Of a stretch of 64,000 nt of DNA, positions 23,263-37,039 are shown one piece after another; positions within the stretch are counted from its first letter, which is position 1; every line of letters starts with the position of its first letter. This DNA comes from Sphagnum compactum (Eukaryota; Bryophyta; Sphagnopsida; Sphagnales), in assembly GCA_965153455.1 (NCBI GenBank), contig OZ234496.1, positions 12,330,304-12,394,303 on the forward strand, given 5' to 3'. The translations under genes and the position numbers were made by a program. The notes below the pieces were generated by a model. The model was not told where the DNA came from and ran no database searches. It was given only the letters and a program-made list of their open reading frames with translations.

Positions 23263-26200
23263 ATGTGTGGGATTGCATTGATTCTGTCCGGTTTCCAAAT
23301 TGAAGGCTGCTTAGCCTCCTCTACAGGAGAGCCTCCCACATGTGAACAACAGGTATGGCACACTGAGGTATTACATATGTTCCAGCCTGAATGCTTCTTA
23401 ATCTGCACAGCCAGGTGTTGGCTGCCTAAATGTGTGCAGTTCTGTATTTGATCACAAGAGGTATGAGCTGGTCTGTACTGCTCTGGATATAGATCACAAA
23501 CTTGGAGCAATTCAATTGACAATCCCTAAAGCCTAAACCCACATATGCAACAGCATATACTACTATCCTATGTAGTATGACACCCTTTAAGTGTCCAAAT
23601 CTAGACCAAGTTCAACAGTAATAAAGCTTTGCTGAATGACAGAAGAACTGTGGTAAACTATGCTCATTTTTGTCCTTGTTGTTGTGGGGTGGGCTCAGCT
23701 TGGTAGTCTGGATATGGACTCATAAGTGTTTCTCTTAAGCAGGACACAGCAATTGGAGGGCCCTGTATTAAGGAGATTTGTGATGCATTGATCCACAGGG
23801 GTCCTGACAGTCTGGGTACTGTGCGAATTCATGCCAAACAATTTCTTTTCCAGAAGGGCATGGTTGAAGTTGACAAGGGCATCAATGATTCCATGGACAA
23901 TACAAGCTCAAATGGATGCGATGCAACAATGGATTTTGTAGGGGCTTCATTACAGTTACGAGGAACATACCCTATTTCTCAACCTCTCCAGGACTCTTCT
24001 GGCAACTTGCTGATTTTCAATGGTATGTGGAAAGAGATTGAGATTGTCCACATATGGACAGAGGAGAGAGGGTCATGAAAGTTCAAGAGGGTTCTAATTT
24101 CCAACTTGAAGTTTTGTTTCTGATTTCATATGCAACTACATTGTTTACTGAGGAGAGAAGAAGCAGCAATTCGAAAGACATCAGTTTGTTTATGGAATGT
24201 TCCTTACTCTCTAAGTGCTGTGGAATGTAATAGCAAAGGGGACTAGTCCTGGATTTTTGGTCACCTTGTGAGATGTTGTGGATCAGCAATATGGGGCCTT
24301 TTAGGATGTGAAAGGATGTGAAATCTGTCTGATTTGAAGAAAAAGAAACATGTACTTGATAAGTGCAGCCTGCTGAGTTAATTCCATTGAATGCTGTTGA
24401 GTAGGTGAGGTCTTTGGCGGTCTGGAAATAAGAGTTGGCAAGAATGATGCAGAGGTACTGATGAATTCATTGAGGGACTGCTGCCCATGTCCCTGCCATG
24501 CTTTTTCAAAAACATGTGGAGAAGTTTGTCACTGCGTATTAGATTTGCTGTCAGATTATCACAAGACTGTTCCTGATGTTCTGTCAAGCCTAAGAGGGCC
24601 ATGGGCTCTGATTTATTGGCAGGTATGCAAATATTCACTACTTGGATAGTGATCTTTACTGTGACATACTCTGGTTCCAGATTTTGGGAATGTCTTCTGA
24701 GTGGTGATACCTCCTGATGATCTCTGATGATAGCACATCAAGTCGCTGATATCTACTGTATGCTTGTGGTCCTGGATGTACAAATGTCTGGATTCTCTTG
24801 TCTGTTATTGGACTAATTCTAGTTATCAGGCTTCATTGAGACCCTAATGCTCATTCAGGGCCTCTATCTATCTACCTTGTCGGTAAGATCATAAGGTTGC
24901 CACTGGTGTTATGTGCTGTTGCTCAAGCGTTCTACACTCCATGTACTTGGAAGTGCTGGCTCACAAACAAATTTCATGGGGCAGGTAGCATCTCAGGTTC
25001 TTTGGTTTGGACGAGATGCCATAGGCCGGCGGAGTCTTCTTTTGCACAGGCCATCTTTGTTCGATCCTCGTTTCTTGCTCACTTCAGTTGCCCCAACAAA
25101 AAACTTTATTACAGTCAAAGGAGTCCACACAGAAGACCCAGATTTTCAGTACTGGGAGGAATTGCCTTGTGGGATATACAGTATAATGCTGCAAGCAGCT
25201 GCAACTGGCAGGACAAAAGATCCTGTAGAAATTCTGGTGAAAGGGAGGGTGGACTTCCATGAATGGGAGGATCCCTTTTTGAAAAAATTGGTTGCTTGGG
25301 ACAGGAGTTTCATTAATCCTGGCAAGTCTATCCAGCACCCTCCTCATGACTTAAATCTAGGCCATATGGATCCAGTGCCAACCATTCTTGGAAAATTGCG
25401 GCAGGCAGTGAAAAAGCGCACAACTGACATAAGAATGGACAGCAAGGTAGCTTCAACAATACAGACTCTCACCTCCAAACCTAAGCCTGTGTGGGATTGG
25501 ACATTGATTAAAGAACTGACCCTATTCTTGAACCTCTTGAAACACTATGAGAGTTTTCTGACATTGGGCAGCGTGTGGACTGTCCAATGAAAATTTCAAA
25601 TTTCATAGTTTAGAATCACTGGTGTTGGAACCATGTAGGTGGGAAGGGCAATTAACTTTCTTCAATGCTCTACAGAGCTTACAGTCCTGTTGAATTTGCA
25701 GATCTTTTCAGAGTTGTATTCATATGCTTTCCCTCTGCTGCATTACTTGTCAGACTAAATGGTTTTTCAGACTTCATGGTTGGTTCTCATTACGGGGTGT
25801 ATTTTTTCAGTTACATGCAAGCACAAATGATCTCAGTCATGAATCAACAGTGGAAAGTGACTTGGTCACTCCGGTTGCAGTGCTATTTTCTGGAGGGTTG
25901 GATTCAATGATCCTAGCAGCATTGGCAGATGAGTACATAGACCCTAATTGTAAGCATCTTCTCTTGATACTCACTCCCATTAGGTCTGTGTCAACTTCTC
26001 TGCTACAGAATGGTATGATGTCTACACTGTTTTGTCCAACACTACTGTATCTATCATAGTACTATCTGGTATTCTCTATGATTTGCTGAAACTTTCCATT
26101 TCCATTGCCTCCATTATACAAAGATCTGCATCCTGAAAATAGACCCTAAAGCAAATGTGGTCCCTTGTCCTAGGGAGAAGGTCCATGTTGAACAATGCAC

Positions 26201-29200
26201 CTCATAGTTGATTCTCTGCAGAACTTGTTAATGTCTTGACTGAGTCTTCCCATTGCTTCCAGGAATGCTTCAGAAGCTCAGGACTCAGATGTTTGTATAA
26301 TGGGTTTGCCCAAAAGTTTGGGTGGATTACTGTATACTTATCTACGCCCACTGTTAGGAGCTGATGAAGTCAGTGGGGCAGCTTGTCACTGCTATTCATG
26401 ATGAAGTTGATGGTCTGACATGTTGTGAGTAACACTCATAAGGTTATGACCATATTCGTTGTTGTATTACCTTCCTACTGTTAGTGTGGAGTTTATTTGC
26501 ATACATTGTGAAACACAATGTATATAGTATTCTGACATTTGGAACTGTGCAGGCTGACCAGATTTGAAATGGGTTGTTTGGTGGGGAAATGTTTAAAAGT
26601 ATGGATGTAGCGGTGAGCTAGCTATTCATATTGCACCTTAACAACTATTAGAATCCTTAGTGGCAAAACATTCAGGCCTCTGTTGAGATAGTTGTGTGGT
26701 TGGGATGGGGCAGATGGAATTGATTTGTTGAATGTCAGTTTTGAGGGTGATTCAGCTCCAGATCGAATTTCTGCTATTTCTGGCCTCATTGAACTTCAGC
26801 AGTTGTCTCCCTCTCGAAAGTAAGTTCATTCTGTGTGTACTGGAAAGTATATGAGAACTGTTCATTTAACCACATTTAAGCTTGAATTATCCTCAGTTAG
26901 TTGTTGGGCACCTTGAAAAGGATAGAGACTATTTTAAAACCTCAGTCTAAAACTGGAGGTTTCATGGTTAAAAAAGTCAGAATGTAACATATCTCCACTT
27001 GTCAGACTTAAATGGCAAAGAGTGAAATTTCCTTTAGGAGGGGAGATGGAAGTTTTTGTTCAAGACAGGAGCTCAAAGTGTTAGTTGGGAGTACTGGAGT
27101 AGAGAGAGAGGCCTTCATGCAGTGCAAGGCCTCAGGTCCATAAATGTCCATGATTTGGGATGAATAGGGCCAGTTGCCAGTTTCCACTGATGTTGTCCCA
27201 CCTGGTTGAACTTGCTGGTTTGTGGAGCTTGGAGAAAGTGTCTGGTTATCGGGTGCTTGAAGTTTGGTTACCTTGAATTAGCTAATTCTGCCACCCTTAG
27301 GAAATTCACAATAGATTCTACTTTTGTGCAACTGTATGAAACTTTGGATCAAGAAACACTGACCACATTACACCTGGACTTCTCTCCCTTCACCAGTTAT
27401 TCTGATTTGTGTGGTTATGAAACCTCCACCCTACACATGTTCACCACAGATGAGGTGCATGACAGGTGGCGATTGGTGGAGGTTGATGCGGATTTGACAG
27501 CAATGGAAAGACACCGATCTCATCTACTCTCTCTTATTTGTCCTTCCAGCACCTATATGGTTGGTTCCCTGATTGATGCTCATACATTCTGCTTGCATAT
27601 GTTACTGGCTCATTGAACCTACCCAAAACTTAAAACATGGGCTTAGCATAGAGCTTTTGAGTAATCCACACTGAAAGGTCACAACTTTGGACACTTATGG
27701 CTGATTAGAACGGCCTGGAGGAATTCCAGTGTAGAACTTGCAGTCTCCTGTAATTGAAATGTGCCTTCGGAAAATCTTTAGTTCACAATGTAAGACCACT
27801 TCTAAAACCTGTCAGGAACATATCTGGCAGACAAAAACTGCTTAGTTGGAATGGAAGCAACTCCGATGTTTTGGTTTTAATGAATAGGTTTGAGATGTTT
27901 GAGCACAATTGATTAGTCTGGTTGATTTTTGATTAAGGTAATGTGAGTTGTTGTCCTGCAGGATTTGAACATAGGGACTGCACTTTGGCTAGCTGCAAAA
28001 GGTGAAGGGTGGGCACAGGAAACTCCAGAAGGACCCAATCTAGAACACAAGAAAGTGGCATTCAAGTCAAGTGCCCGTGTTCTACTGGTGGGAGCAGGTG
28101 CTGATGAACAGTGTGGTGGTTATAGCCGCCACCGCACTAAATTCAGGCTGGGCGGGTATGGCATGCTTTTCCAACCACACTAGTTGATATATTTAAAACA
28201 TATATCCCTAAGAATAGAGAACCATTCCTGAAAGAAATGCAGGGCTCTTTACCCTCTCCAACGTAATATTGAGAATCTTCAACATAGCTGTGGGCTTCAA
28301 CAGGGAATGTTTTGATGCATACAATTTTAACAGCAGACTGTCTTGTGAAATGGAATAGCAAAATGCAGACTATGTAATTAGCTTCAGTTTATTGAGATTA
28401 GGTTGCTGGTGCTTGTACCCAGACATTTTCACTGCTATTATCTCTAATCAGTCAGTACCTGATGGCTGTTAATGGTCTTTCAGCTTTTTGAGGATAAGGG
28501 GGGTACAGGATGCTTTCCTAAACTCAGAAGTCACATATCCTGAAATAACTCATGAATGGGTCTTGGTACATTTTGGAATGTTTTGAATACTTGGGAGGGT
28601 AGGTGGGAGGCTTTGCACGAGGAGATGAGGATAGATATGCATCGAATCTGGAAGAGGAATTTGGGCCGAGATGATCGCTGCATGGCTGACTCAGGAAAAG
28701 AGGTGTAATGATTATAATGATGATACTGTTCACGTGGTCAAGTTTTATTTGATGCACAGTTGTAGGGGTCTGGAAGCCTGTCCTTCAAATCCTTCAGTCA
28801 TATGCCATTTGGGTGTAAAATTTCCAGCTATGTAAGGTGATCTATAAATATTTACTGCTATATACTGAAATTCTGATAATATTTGGAATGTGCCACAGGC
28901 AAGATTTCCATTCCTGGATGAAGATGTTGTTGCAGCCCTTTTGGGTCTACCACTTTGGGACATAGTAGATCTTCAGCAGCCAATTGGCTTTGGAGACAAA
29001 AAAATTCTTCGACAGGTCTGATCTTTCTCACCTCCAGTTCCCAATCTTCTGTTTCTTTGGTTTTCAGGACATGAGTACCCAGTTACTCCCCAATTTTTCT
29101 ATGGATTTTAGTCTCTTTTTTATTTTCTATGGCGTGTAAGATGAACTTTTCTGAGGCATAAGGTCTGCTTTGCTGGTGGGTTCTACAGGTGGCTATTAGT

Positions 29201-29822
29201 CTAGGATTAACTGGGGCAGCCTCTCTTCCTAAACGAGCAATTCAGGTACTTGAACTGAAGATATATGCCTTCACATACCAAATATATAGTCTAGTTAGTG
29301 TGCTCTTGTCTGTAATCGAGTTAGTGGTTGTGATGAGAAGTAGTTTAGGGTTTAAACTGTAAACTGTAAACCGTAACCCTATTATCTCTAAGGTTGTCAA
29401 GTCTGGATAGGGTTGCAGCAGACTAAATGTGACAATTCAATTTCATGGCAATTAACTACCTTTGATGCTAGCCTAAACCTATAGTGAATAGTAAGTTTGC
29501 TTGCATACTGGGATAAGTGTCTTATGACAATCAGTGTTGTCTGATGCTTGCTCTAAGATTGGACGTTCGAGTGCCACAAGTCTACAGTATTGTGTTTTTT
29601 CATTCCCCACACTACAACCTAGTTTGCACAACACAGGCACAGGATGTACTTATATAGATCATCTATAATTCTGCATCTCTTTCAATCATCATTGCCTGTG
29701 TTGATTTGCAGTTTGGTAGCCGAATTGCTAGAGAGTCAAACAAGAGAGAGTTTGGAAGCAATCGAACAGCCAATCAAGCATCAGCGGGTAGTGCACAGCT
29801 TCGAGAACTGACCCATAGATAA
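23263..29822 (+). CDS. Asparagine synthetase domain-containing protein (ASNSD1-like), 12 coding exons, 651 aa
   Basis: Exons 23263-23352, 23743-24022, 24405-24622, 24997-25446, 25811-25949, 26714-26819, 27466-27559, 27962-28155, 28603-28702, 28899-29015, 29189-29245 and 29712-29822 join to 1956 nt without a stop, all with GT-AG introns (173-764 bp). The protein opens MCGIALILSG: Cys2 is the class II glutamine amidotransferase nucleophile, followed by RGPDSLG and FNGEVFGG. The C-terminal half has the PP-loop SGGLDS (residues about 373-378), DLLNVSFEG, APDRIS, GAGADEQCGGYSRHR (about 503) and ARFPFLDEDV, then KRAIQFGSRIARESN. Length fits the family (about 600-650 aa). These proteins resemble asparagine synthetase B but form a separate eukaryotic group of unproven activity; presumably cytosolic. 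The catalytic Cys and ATP-binding loop are retained. An alternative acceptor at 24984 would add four residues. No disruption seen; this is the best gene in the window. Confidence 0.95.
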
Positions 29823-32534
29823 TAAACCATGCTGACTTGCTGGGGAGTTTAACAAGCGAGAGTTTGGAAGCATAGGATATAGAGACTTCTTATCATATTC
29901 TTGCACAAGAGCAACTCCCTGGTCTCTTCCAACAAATGAGGATATTATATGAAAGCTTTTAAACTTGGGATCTAGCATTAGTGAAATCATGTTGTGGTTT
30001 TTTTTCTTCATGTTCTTTCAGGAATGAAAGGAAAGAATCTAGTATATCACAAACCTCCTTTCTAATGTTAGTATGCGTCTATTATTGTTCCAAATCTGCT
30101 TTGCTTTTATGAAGAGACACCCTAATATAATAGTTATATTAGTTCACCCACTAAACCCCCACTCCTTTTGTCCCATTTAGTGTCCATGAGAATCTAGAGG
30201 GTTGAATCTTAAGCTTAACTAGACATAACATGAACAAGGTTATAGACCATTGAGCTATCAGATAACAATTTGAATGTGGTGATGGTCAATTCAGATCCAT
30301 CTATACAATATGAACATGGTTATGGACAATTCGAAATCCCAACCAATGTTTATTTTACATAAAATTTTGTGTGGTTTTTCCAACAAAAAAATGGGAAAAT
30401 TTTAGAAATTGTTTTTAGGGGTTTTCCTCTCGTAAAGAAAGGTGGAATCATGAGTAGTTCTTATGACGTATCTCCATGAAGGTTTTCAAATCTTGTGGGC
30501 TTCAACTGATGTTTACCAACTGAATAAAATGTACATAGAACAAAAACACTATGAAGAGCATTGATTCTGATCCTTCAAATTTGTGGGGATTTTTTGTATT
30601 ATTGTGCGTGGGAAAGGATTATTTTCTCCCAAGTTGAAGCTAAGTTTTTAGAAAACACAGGTTTGTTACAGCTATTATCAATAATTTCAACACTGAAACA
30701 TTAGTTTTGTTGTAGTGACAAAATTGTGTAATGCAACCGAGGATCCATGGTAATGGGTGTGTGAATTTTATTCCAAGTGATCACAAAATTGTATTTGGCA
30801 ATAATGCTTTGTGATTTTCATATGATCTTTGATTTCTGAGCACTAGGTAAAATAATGGTTTACAATCAGTGTGTGACAGGGAACAAAGGATTTTGTGAAA
30901 AAAATGCACCAAAGTTACCAGATTTTGAGGAATAAAATTCTGAAGTCGCCATGGGCAATAGGGTGGAGCAGGTGCCAAAAATATAGGAGGATTCTTAAAG
31001 TTTTGTCCTTTAATCTCTGGCTGGTGATCAAATTTGGTGAATTCCTCTTGTAGATGATGCTAGTGTGACTACATCACAAAATAGGGAAAAAAAACCTGTT
31101 TACAATGACTAAACAATTGATAAGTTTTGGCATCAGCACATCAATACTAGTAAGACTGCACCTTTTTCACCAATGCACAATATTCCCCAAATTCATTAGG
31201 CATAATGGTATACTGAGTTAACAATGTGAATCAGACTACATCTCCCTCTCTCCACAAGAGGACTCCTACAAACTAAAGTTACAATTCAAATCACTTTATT
31301 ACATGTTCTTTAAAGATGCTACCAAAGCAACCATTTCATTCCTGAAGATACTGTAAGTAAGATTCAAAGTATGTAATTTTCAAAATGACTAGTGGCTGTA
31401 TTGGAAATATGCACCTTTGTAAGTGTATAAGAAATGATTTACTCAAATCAATTTAGGTGGGGAATTTAAAACTAATAGTTCTTCAGGCCCTCATTCCATG
31501 CCTTCAAACCTACAAACACAAGAGGCCCTACATGGTAATTTTTTTGGCTTTAATGAAAATTCAAGACCAAAACGGTTGGAGGGGTATATATTGGTTCTAA
31601 TATATCACTCAGGCAAGGAGTTTCTTTTTTATCAACAAGTATATCAGCCTGGTATACATACATATAGGCTTCAAACATTTTCCAATTCAGGAAGGCACAC
31701 AAGGTTGCAAAGGCATTAATCCAAATAAAAGTAGAAATATTAATCAAAATTTACCCTATTATAGGGTAAAGACATGGGTAAATTATATCTATCTCTTTAC
31801 CAGACGTTTACCCTCATGATATAAACAAACAATGAAGGGTGAAAGGGTAAGGTAAGTTGGAATATTTATAACATGTATTCCATGATGGCACATTGGCAAC
31901 TGGAGAAACACAATATTTGTGCAACTAACATCGCAAAACATATGCACACAAGATTAAATTATTCCAATGAGAAAATTCAAATAAGGTTAAAAGAACTGTG
32001 AAGCACTTATTAATAATACATAATGGTTTTCATATGGCCTTTTCTACCTCTTGTTAGTCCCCTTACAAGACAATGGACAGGTCTCCTTGGGTCTACCCGA
32101 CCTAATCATTGTTCAAAACCCACATGCATTTTGAGCAAATCCACCTGCCCTTGTGCAAATCATTATGTTATGGAATGTGCAAGTTACAACCCATTGTGCC
32201 TGTTTTGCTATGTGTGTTATGCGTGTTACTTGGCCTGTTACTGGTACCTATGAGCTGTACCAGTTACAGGCAAAGTGTGCCAGTGAGGTACCTTCAGCTT
32301 GTCTGCTTGCAAATCCTAAAAATGTGATTTCTCTTGCCTCATGTGTGTTGAACAAATAGTCAAGTAAAGCCATCATCATAACACTTTCAAGATTAGACAT
32401 ATTACAAAATGACTACCTATATTTGAAGCCTCTACTATATCCAGAAAAATGTTAATAGAAAATATGTCAGCTCCAGTCTGAAACATGAAGAAATACGCTT
32501 CAAGGACGCCTACCAAAACCAATTAATTGCCAAT
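29823..32534. other. Intergenic DNA downstream of the ASNSD1-like gene
   Basis: The first 200 bases are probably its 3' UTR; they repeat part of the last exon (GCGAGAGTTTGGAAGCA at 29855 resembles the exon at 29748). No further gene recognised. A short imperfect palindrome lies near 32230-32275 (CCTGTTACTGGTACC and its complement). Confidence 0.35.
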
Positions 32535-34600
32535 CTATATTTGCTCCACTAAAAGTTGTTGCATACTTGATTTAATGTGATTCTTTTGGGATATTACAAG
32601 TTCGTTTTGGACCATACTTCTAGAAAGTTGGCCATCTAGTTTGGGTGGTTGGTTGCTGCACCACTCTGGTCCCTTACTGAAACTTAGGAGAAATGCCAAA
32701 CAAACATTGAGTTTCAGGTTTAGAGCAACTATAAAGATTAAGGTAGCAACTACACCTATTGTTTGGATTACAGGCAACAGCATTCCGGTTTATTTTCTTG
32801 TATTCATGGTGCTTGTTTCCAACCATAATGTGACACACTTGGGACCACAGGCATTCCATCTGCTTCCACCAGTAACTTGGATTGGACTATTTTTTCATGG
32901 CTTTCAGAAGAGCCATTTGTATTTGCTCTCTCCACCTCAAAGCACACTTGCACACCTCCCTGTAGAACCCTCAGCTGTTTACAAAAGGCTCTCTTGCCAA
33001 GGATTGTTCCAGTAACTATGAAGTAAATATATACGAATATAGTCAGTCTAGTCAGGTTCTCTTTCTGGCTTTGTCCACATTGAAATATGGAATCAACAGA
33101 CGAATGTGGTAAGCTGTGGAACATAGTATCCAGTTCACAATTTGTAAAGGATTCCTGTATTAAAAAAGCATCCCATACTGTATCAGAAATCCTGGAGCTG
33201 ACATATTTCCTATTAACGTTTTTGTGACAGATGCATGCTATCAGTCAGAGCCCACCTCCTAGTATGCAATAAGTATGGCATAACAAAAAACACACCCATG
33301 AGTGTTATATCATGGATATCCAAGACATCTAACTAGGTATCAATCGAGTTCTCTTTATATGTAAGGATTAGTTCAAGAAGAGAAAAGGTCTGCTCTTGGG
33401 CATCAACATTATAATGCATTTTATGCTTTTAGACTCCATTACAAACTCAAAAACAATAATTGATGAAGTTTATCTCAATAGTTCAGCCTGAGCTCTATTA
33501 ATTTCCAATCTATATTGACCTGAGCATAAAAAATAGAGTACAAAACTAGTCCTATTCAATGTCAAATTCTGCCAGAGTTTGCTCCGTGATAAAGCACCAC
33601 AATGACAAAAAATAACCCACCCATTATTCTGGGTCCAGGAGAATTGAGTATCTGTTTTGCAGCTGAGTAGTGCACTTCGTGGGGGCACAGATTTTGCCAA
33701 TGTATGAAATGAGGTATTGAAATGAACACCCACAGTTCTACTCAAAGGCACCCTGTGGGTAATCTGGTAGTGATGTTACAATCTCATGTTTGTTGAGAAG
33801 GGAAGAAGATCAGAGAGCAACCACTGTTTTCACAAGAGGTTTGATAAAAAATTGATTTCTTGTATATAAAATAAGTCTGGCATTCATGAAGCTGTTTGCA
33901 TTACACTGAATATTCAAGAACTCATGTTGTATCATGTCTATACACAGATTTCAATTTGACTTCTATTTTGGATAGGCTTCAGCCTTCTAATAGCACACAG
34001 AGAAATTGCTTACAGAGAGTGTATATATGTGCAACAGGAGGTTTTCTGGCTATGAATTGGATGGCCTCTGCTTCTAATTTCTAAAAACATTTCCTTCTTT
34101 GTCATGCACAATTTGAGCCCAAAACTTTGAGAGCTTATGTGCAACATTCTAACACATAGCACGACAGCCTAGGTATCAGAAAATCAATACAGGTGGATGC
34201 TGAATTTTGAAGGTACTCTAACGTAAGGTACTCCATTCTTGGACGATGCACAATCCGGATCTAGGTAATGTAAATCTAGAAATGGAGTGTTGGATATGCA
34301 CAACAATTCCTAAAGGAGTTCTTCTGGATCATCTATGAATCTTTTGAACGAGATTTGAACGTCTATGCCATGAGGAAAAAGAAATTGGATTAGACTTCGA
34401 AAAAAATGTTATTGACGTCACCTGTAATGCTTCTCCCAATTCCAATGCAGTTTTACGTAGTCGTTCGCAACTTTTTCTTCTTCTTGTTCACGCTTTCGAT
34501 CAGTAGAAGCTTCCTCTCAAGCGTGATTTGCACTCCAGATGTTTAATAATTTTCTTCTGGCTAAAACTGGGGCCCTGACCGACGTCGTTATTTAGAACTC
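32535..34600 (-). other. Exon-like segments of an unrecognised, probably degenerate minus-strand gene
   Basis: Minus-strand 33124-32804 reads VTGTILGKRAFCKQLRVLQG then VQVCFEVERANTNG, protein-like but not assigned. About 1.4 kb upstream, 34527-34422 reads EEASTDRKREQEEEKVAND and WNWEKHY, followed by a TGA that overlaps a donor-like CAG|GTGACG. Together they could be exons of one gene with a promoter near 34.6 kb, whose first-exon region is also duplicated, inverted, at 57.55-58.42 kb. I could not join them in frame or name the product. Confidence 0.2.
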
Positions 34601-34770
34601 TGATGTGGAAAGTCTTCAGTTGTCACATTCGCAGAAGGAACTTTGAAGTTGCCAAGTTGTGCAATATATAATGATACTTTTGAAGAAAGTCCGCAGCTCT
34701 CAAATTCGCAGATACAACTTCGAAGTTGCCAAGTTGTGTACTATAATGATACTTCTTCCACTCTTCACAT
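33840..34770 (+). repeat. Copy 1 of a 0.9-kb segment, present inverted at 57.5-58.4 kb
   Basis: Matches, on the opposite strand, 57530-58425: for example GATGCACAATCCGGATCTAGG, CACATAGCACGACAGCCTAGG and AGAAGCTTCCTCTCAAG have reverse complements there with scattered changes. A third partial copy is split between 36730-36915 and 38200-38285. Confidence 0.7.
34625..34760. repeat. Two-copy tandem repeat, period about 87 bp
   Basis: 'gaagttgccaagttgtg' followed by ATAATGATACTT occurs twice (34646 and 34723), each preceded by a TTCGCAGA(A/T)... stretch. The inverted copy at 57.6 kb also has two such units. Confidence 0.65.
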
Positions 34771-35404
34771 GTCTACCGGCGAGTCTTACGAGAAACTTCT
34801 CTGTAGCAGCCTCAGCTGCCATTTTGATGTAGATTTGCGTATTCATGACATGAGCACTAGAGTGTGCAGAAAGCAACACTGGGATTGGAATTGATCATCA
34901 TTTTTCCATTCAGATATGATCTCGGTTTGAAATTTTGGTCATTGGGTTTATATCAATTAGCTGCCCAAGCTTTAATTTGGGAGTCGATCAATCTTGCAAG
35001 AGGTGGTCGAACTTGGGTCAATTAACTCTTGATGCAGAGCGTTCCACAAAATCATAGTTGTTCATGACACATGCACACGCAGCAGTTGTGGTCCACGAGA
35101 GCCAAGAATCGATCGATCGCAAAGAGTTCGTGTAAGTCATGTACGAGGCAAAGGCCGAATTGATTTCAATCCACAACTAAATAGTTGGAAACGTGTCGGA
35201 ATTTAACAATGGAAAAATCGGATTCATGAGTCTGGGTTGTGTTCTAGGGAACTTGGGAAGTTCAGAGCTCGAGTTGTAGTCCAGGATTGTGAATCGAGAA
35301 GCTGAAGTGAACAATTGCTCGTCCCCTAACTGTTTCGACTGATTATTGAAAGTTAGTGGAATTATTGCAGAGATTAGGTGACGGCTCACGACATAAAATC
35401 CGCA

Positions 35405-35596
35405 ATGTTACCAGTGATCGGTATACTGATAAGTGTTTTGGTGTTCGAAGCGGCGACAATTCTTTCCACAAGCATGTGTGTCAACAGCGGCAATCATCGT
35501 CACCGTGAGAAAATTCATCGTCGCAAGAGGAGGAGGCATCGCAGGCACCGCGGTAGAGGACTTGCACCTGGATATCTAGGTGCCTTAGGAAGTTAG
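35405..35596 (+). CDS. Small membrane-anchored Arg/His-rich peptide, paralogue of the gene at 39748
   Basis: Sixty-three codons. Residues 1-27 are hydrophobic (MLPVIGILISVLVFEAATIL) with no charged n-region, so this may be a signal peptide or membrane anchor. After Cys-Val-Asn comes a strongly basic tail: NHRHREKIHRRKRRRHRRHR, then a Gly-containing end. An in-frame ATG lies 27 bases upstream (35378), but the start at 35405 aligns with the paralogue at 39748, which begins MFPVV. The two share S-V-(L/I)-V-F-E-A-A-T at the same place, in both protein and DNA (GTGTTCGAAGCGGC). Cationic tails of this type occur in antimicrobial and nucleic-acid-binding peptides, but function is not shown. The short length and the lack of any family I recognise limit confidence. 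Confidence 0.5.
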   Translation: MLPVIGILISVLVFEAATILSTSMCVNSGNHRHREKIHRRKRRRHRRHRGRGLAPGYLGALGS

Positions 35597-36338
35597 GACC
35601 AGGAGGAGGAGAAGGACGAGGGTGTTGAGGCCATTAGTCTGAGCATTTCCAGTTTCCTTCATAGATCTCTACAACTCGGCGTTGCACGTCCATCCTGAAG
35701 TGCTTATGTAGATTGCTCTCACACAAGCATCTTGAGAGATTTCATTAGCTAAAGCCTTTCAATCCGAGCTCAACTAGCAAGATTGTCCTGCAAGATTGTT
35801 GTTTACGAGAGGGTTTTCCTAGAGGTTCACGTATACAACCGTGTTTCCTAGCAGATCACACAAACTAAAGGGGATCTCTTGACTTGCACAACTATCAATT
35901 TCTGTTTGATAGTTGCATAATAAACCAGGAAATCCTTTTTTTTCCTAATTCCCTATGAGACCTACGACCATCTCAGAAAATCTTGAATTTCCTTTGTGCA
36001 AACAGGAAATACTTTGTTTAAAAATGGGAAAAAACAAGGATTTCTTTGTTTGACAATGTGAGGAGAACATTGAAATATTGGTCCCATGATCACCTTCGAG
36101 TTTTCTGTATGTTTTGTAGATCCAACTGTTTCTGAATAGAGGTTTTTCATCATACTTTTCCCTTCCCTGTAGGGCAATGTTTTAATCATGAAACTGAACT
36201 CATCTATGATGCTAAGAGGATCTGGGATGACAGAGAACCTCTTTCTTATGTTGAAAGAACTTTAGATTCTTTGCCCATTGTCCAAAGACAAAAATGCCAC
36301 ATCAACCTAATGGTGCATTTTCAAACAGCTGCAACAAG

Positions 36339-36566
36339 AAAGGCAGGGCTCCTCACAAATTCAGTTTTGTTCAGGTGCTTAATGTATGTCCTAGCTTATA
36401 GCCAGTTAAAGATGTCAGGGGTGTTCACGAGCAGCTCATTCAAACCACTTGTGAACCAGATCTCTTTGTGAAGAATAGCCTTGTTAACATGTATTTAAAG
36501 TGTGGGAGCATGGAGGAGGTTTGGAGACAATTCAGCAAGGTGCCCCTAGGAAATGTGTTCTCTTAG
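36339..36566 (+). pseudogene. PPR-protein (plant combinatorial type) pseudogene fragment
   Basis: One frame reads APHKFSFVQVLNVCPSL, TAG, then VRGVHEQLIQTTCEPDLFVK and NSLVNMYLKCGSMEE, ending NVFS followed by TAG where the family has SW. This is the E-x-D-x-F-V-x-N-S-L-V-x-M-Y-x-K-C-G-S repeat of plant PLS-class pentatricopeptide proteins, which bind organelle RNAs. Upstream, 36200-36340 continues in other frames. Both stops are single-base changes (TAG at the SL-position and TGG to TAG). Only about two repeats of a protein normally having ten or more remain, so it is a relic. Confidence 0.85.
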
Positions 36567-36729
36567 GATCCCATTATTCTGTAACATTTGAAATTTGGGG
36601 AATTGCAAAAGACATTGGAAAGCATTACAACAAATGCAATAAGAACTTGGTGTGCAGACATATTGTGCAAGAATTGATAGCCCATTAAAAAGGAGGCTTA
36701 AGGACTCTTGTATCATATGTACACAATGC

Positions 36730-36915
36730 CATTCACTTTTGTTCTAGATAGGCTTCAAGTCGTACACAAAGCAATTGTTCGTAAACATGCTTACTATGTG
36801 CAGCACACATGCAGGAGGTTCTTGGGTTAAAATGAATTGGATGGCTACTTCCAACATCTACAAAATTTCCCTCTTGCCATTTAACTCCAAAACTTTGCAT
36901 TTGTAGAGGCTCCAA
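36730..36915 (+). repeat. Partial third copy of the 34-kb segment
   Basis: GATAGGCTTCAAG..., GAATTGGATGGCTACTTCCAA and CCAAAACTTTGCATTTG... parallel 33970-34125. Its continuation resumes at 38200-38285 (GTGGATGCTGAAGTCAGG and GACAATGCAC), so 36.92-38.20 kb was inserted or rearranged within it. Confidence 0.55.
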
Positions 36916-37039
36916 TTCACACCCCTTATTTTGGCCTATGTCAGTGTTTACCACAACCAAAGTATAGCTATTCCCCCATTTTCACCCATAAACCAGAAAA
37001 TTTGGATAGTATAAAGTGAGAGACAATTATACGTCCTTG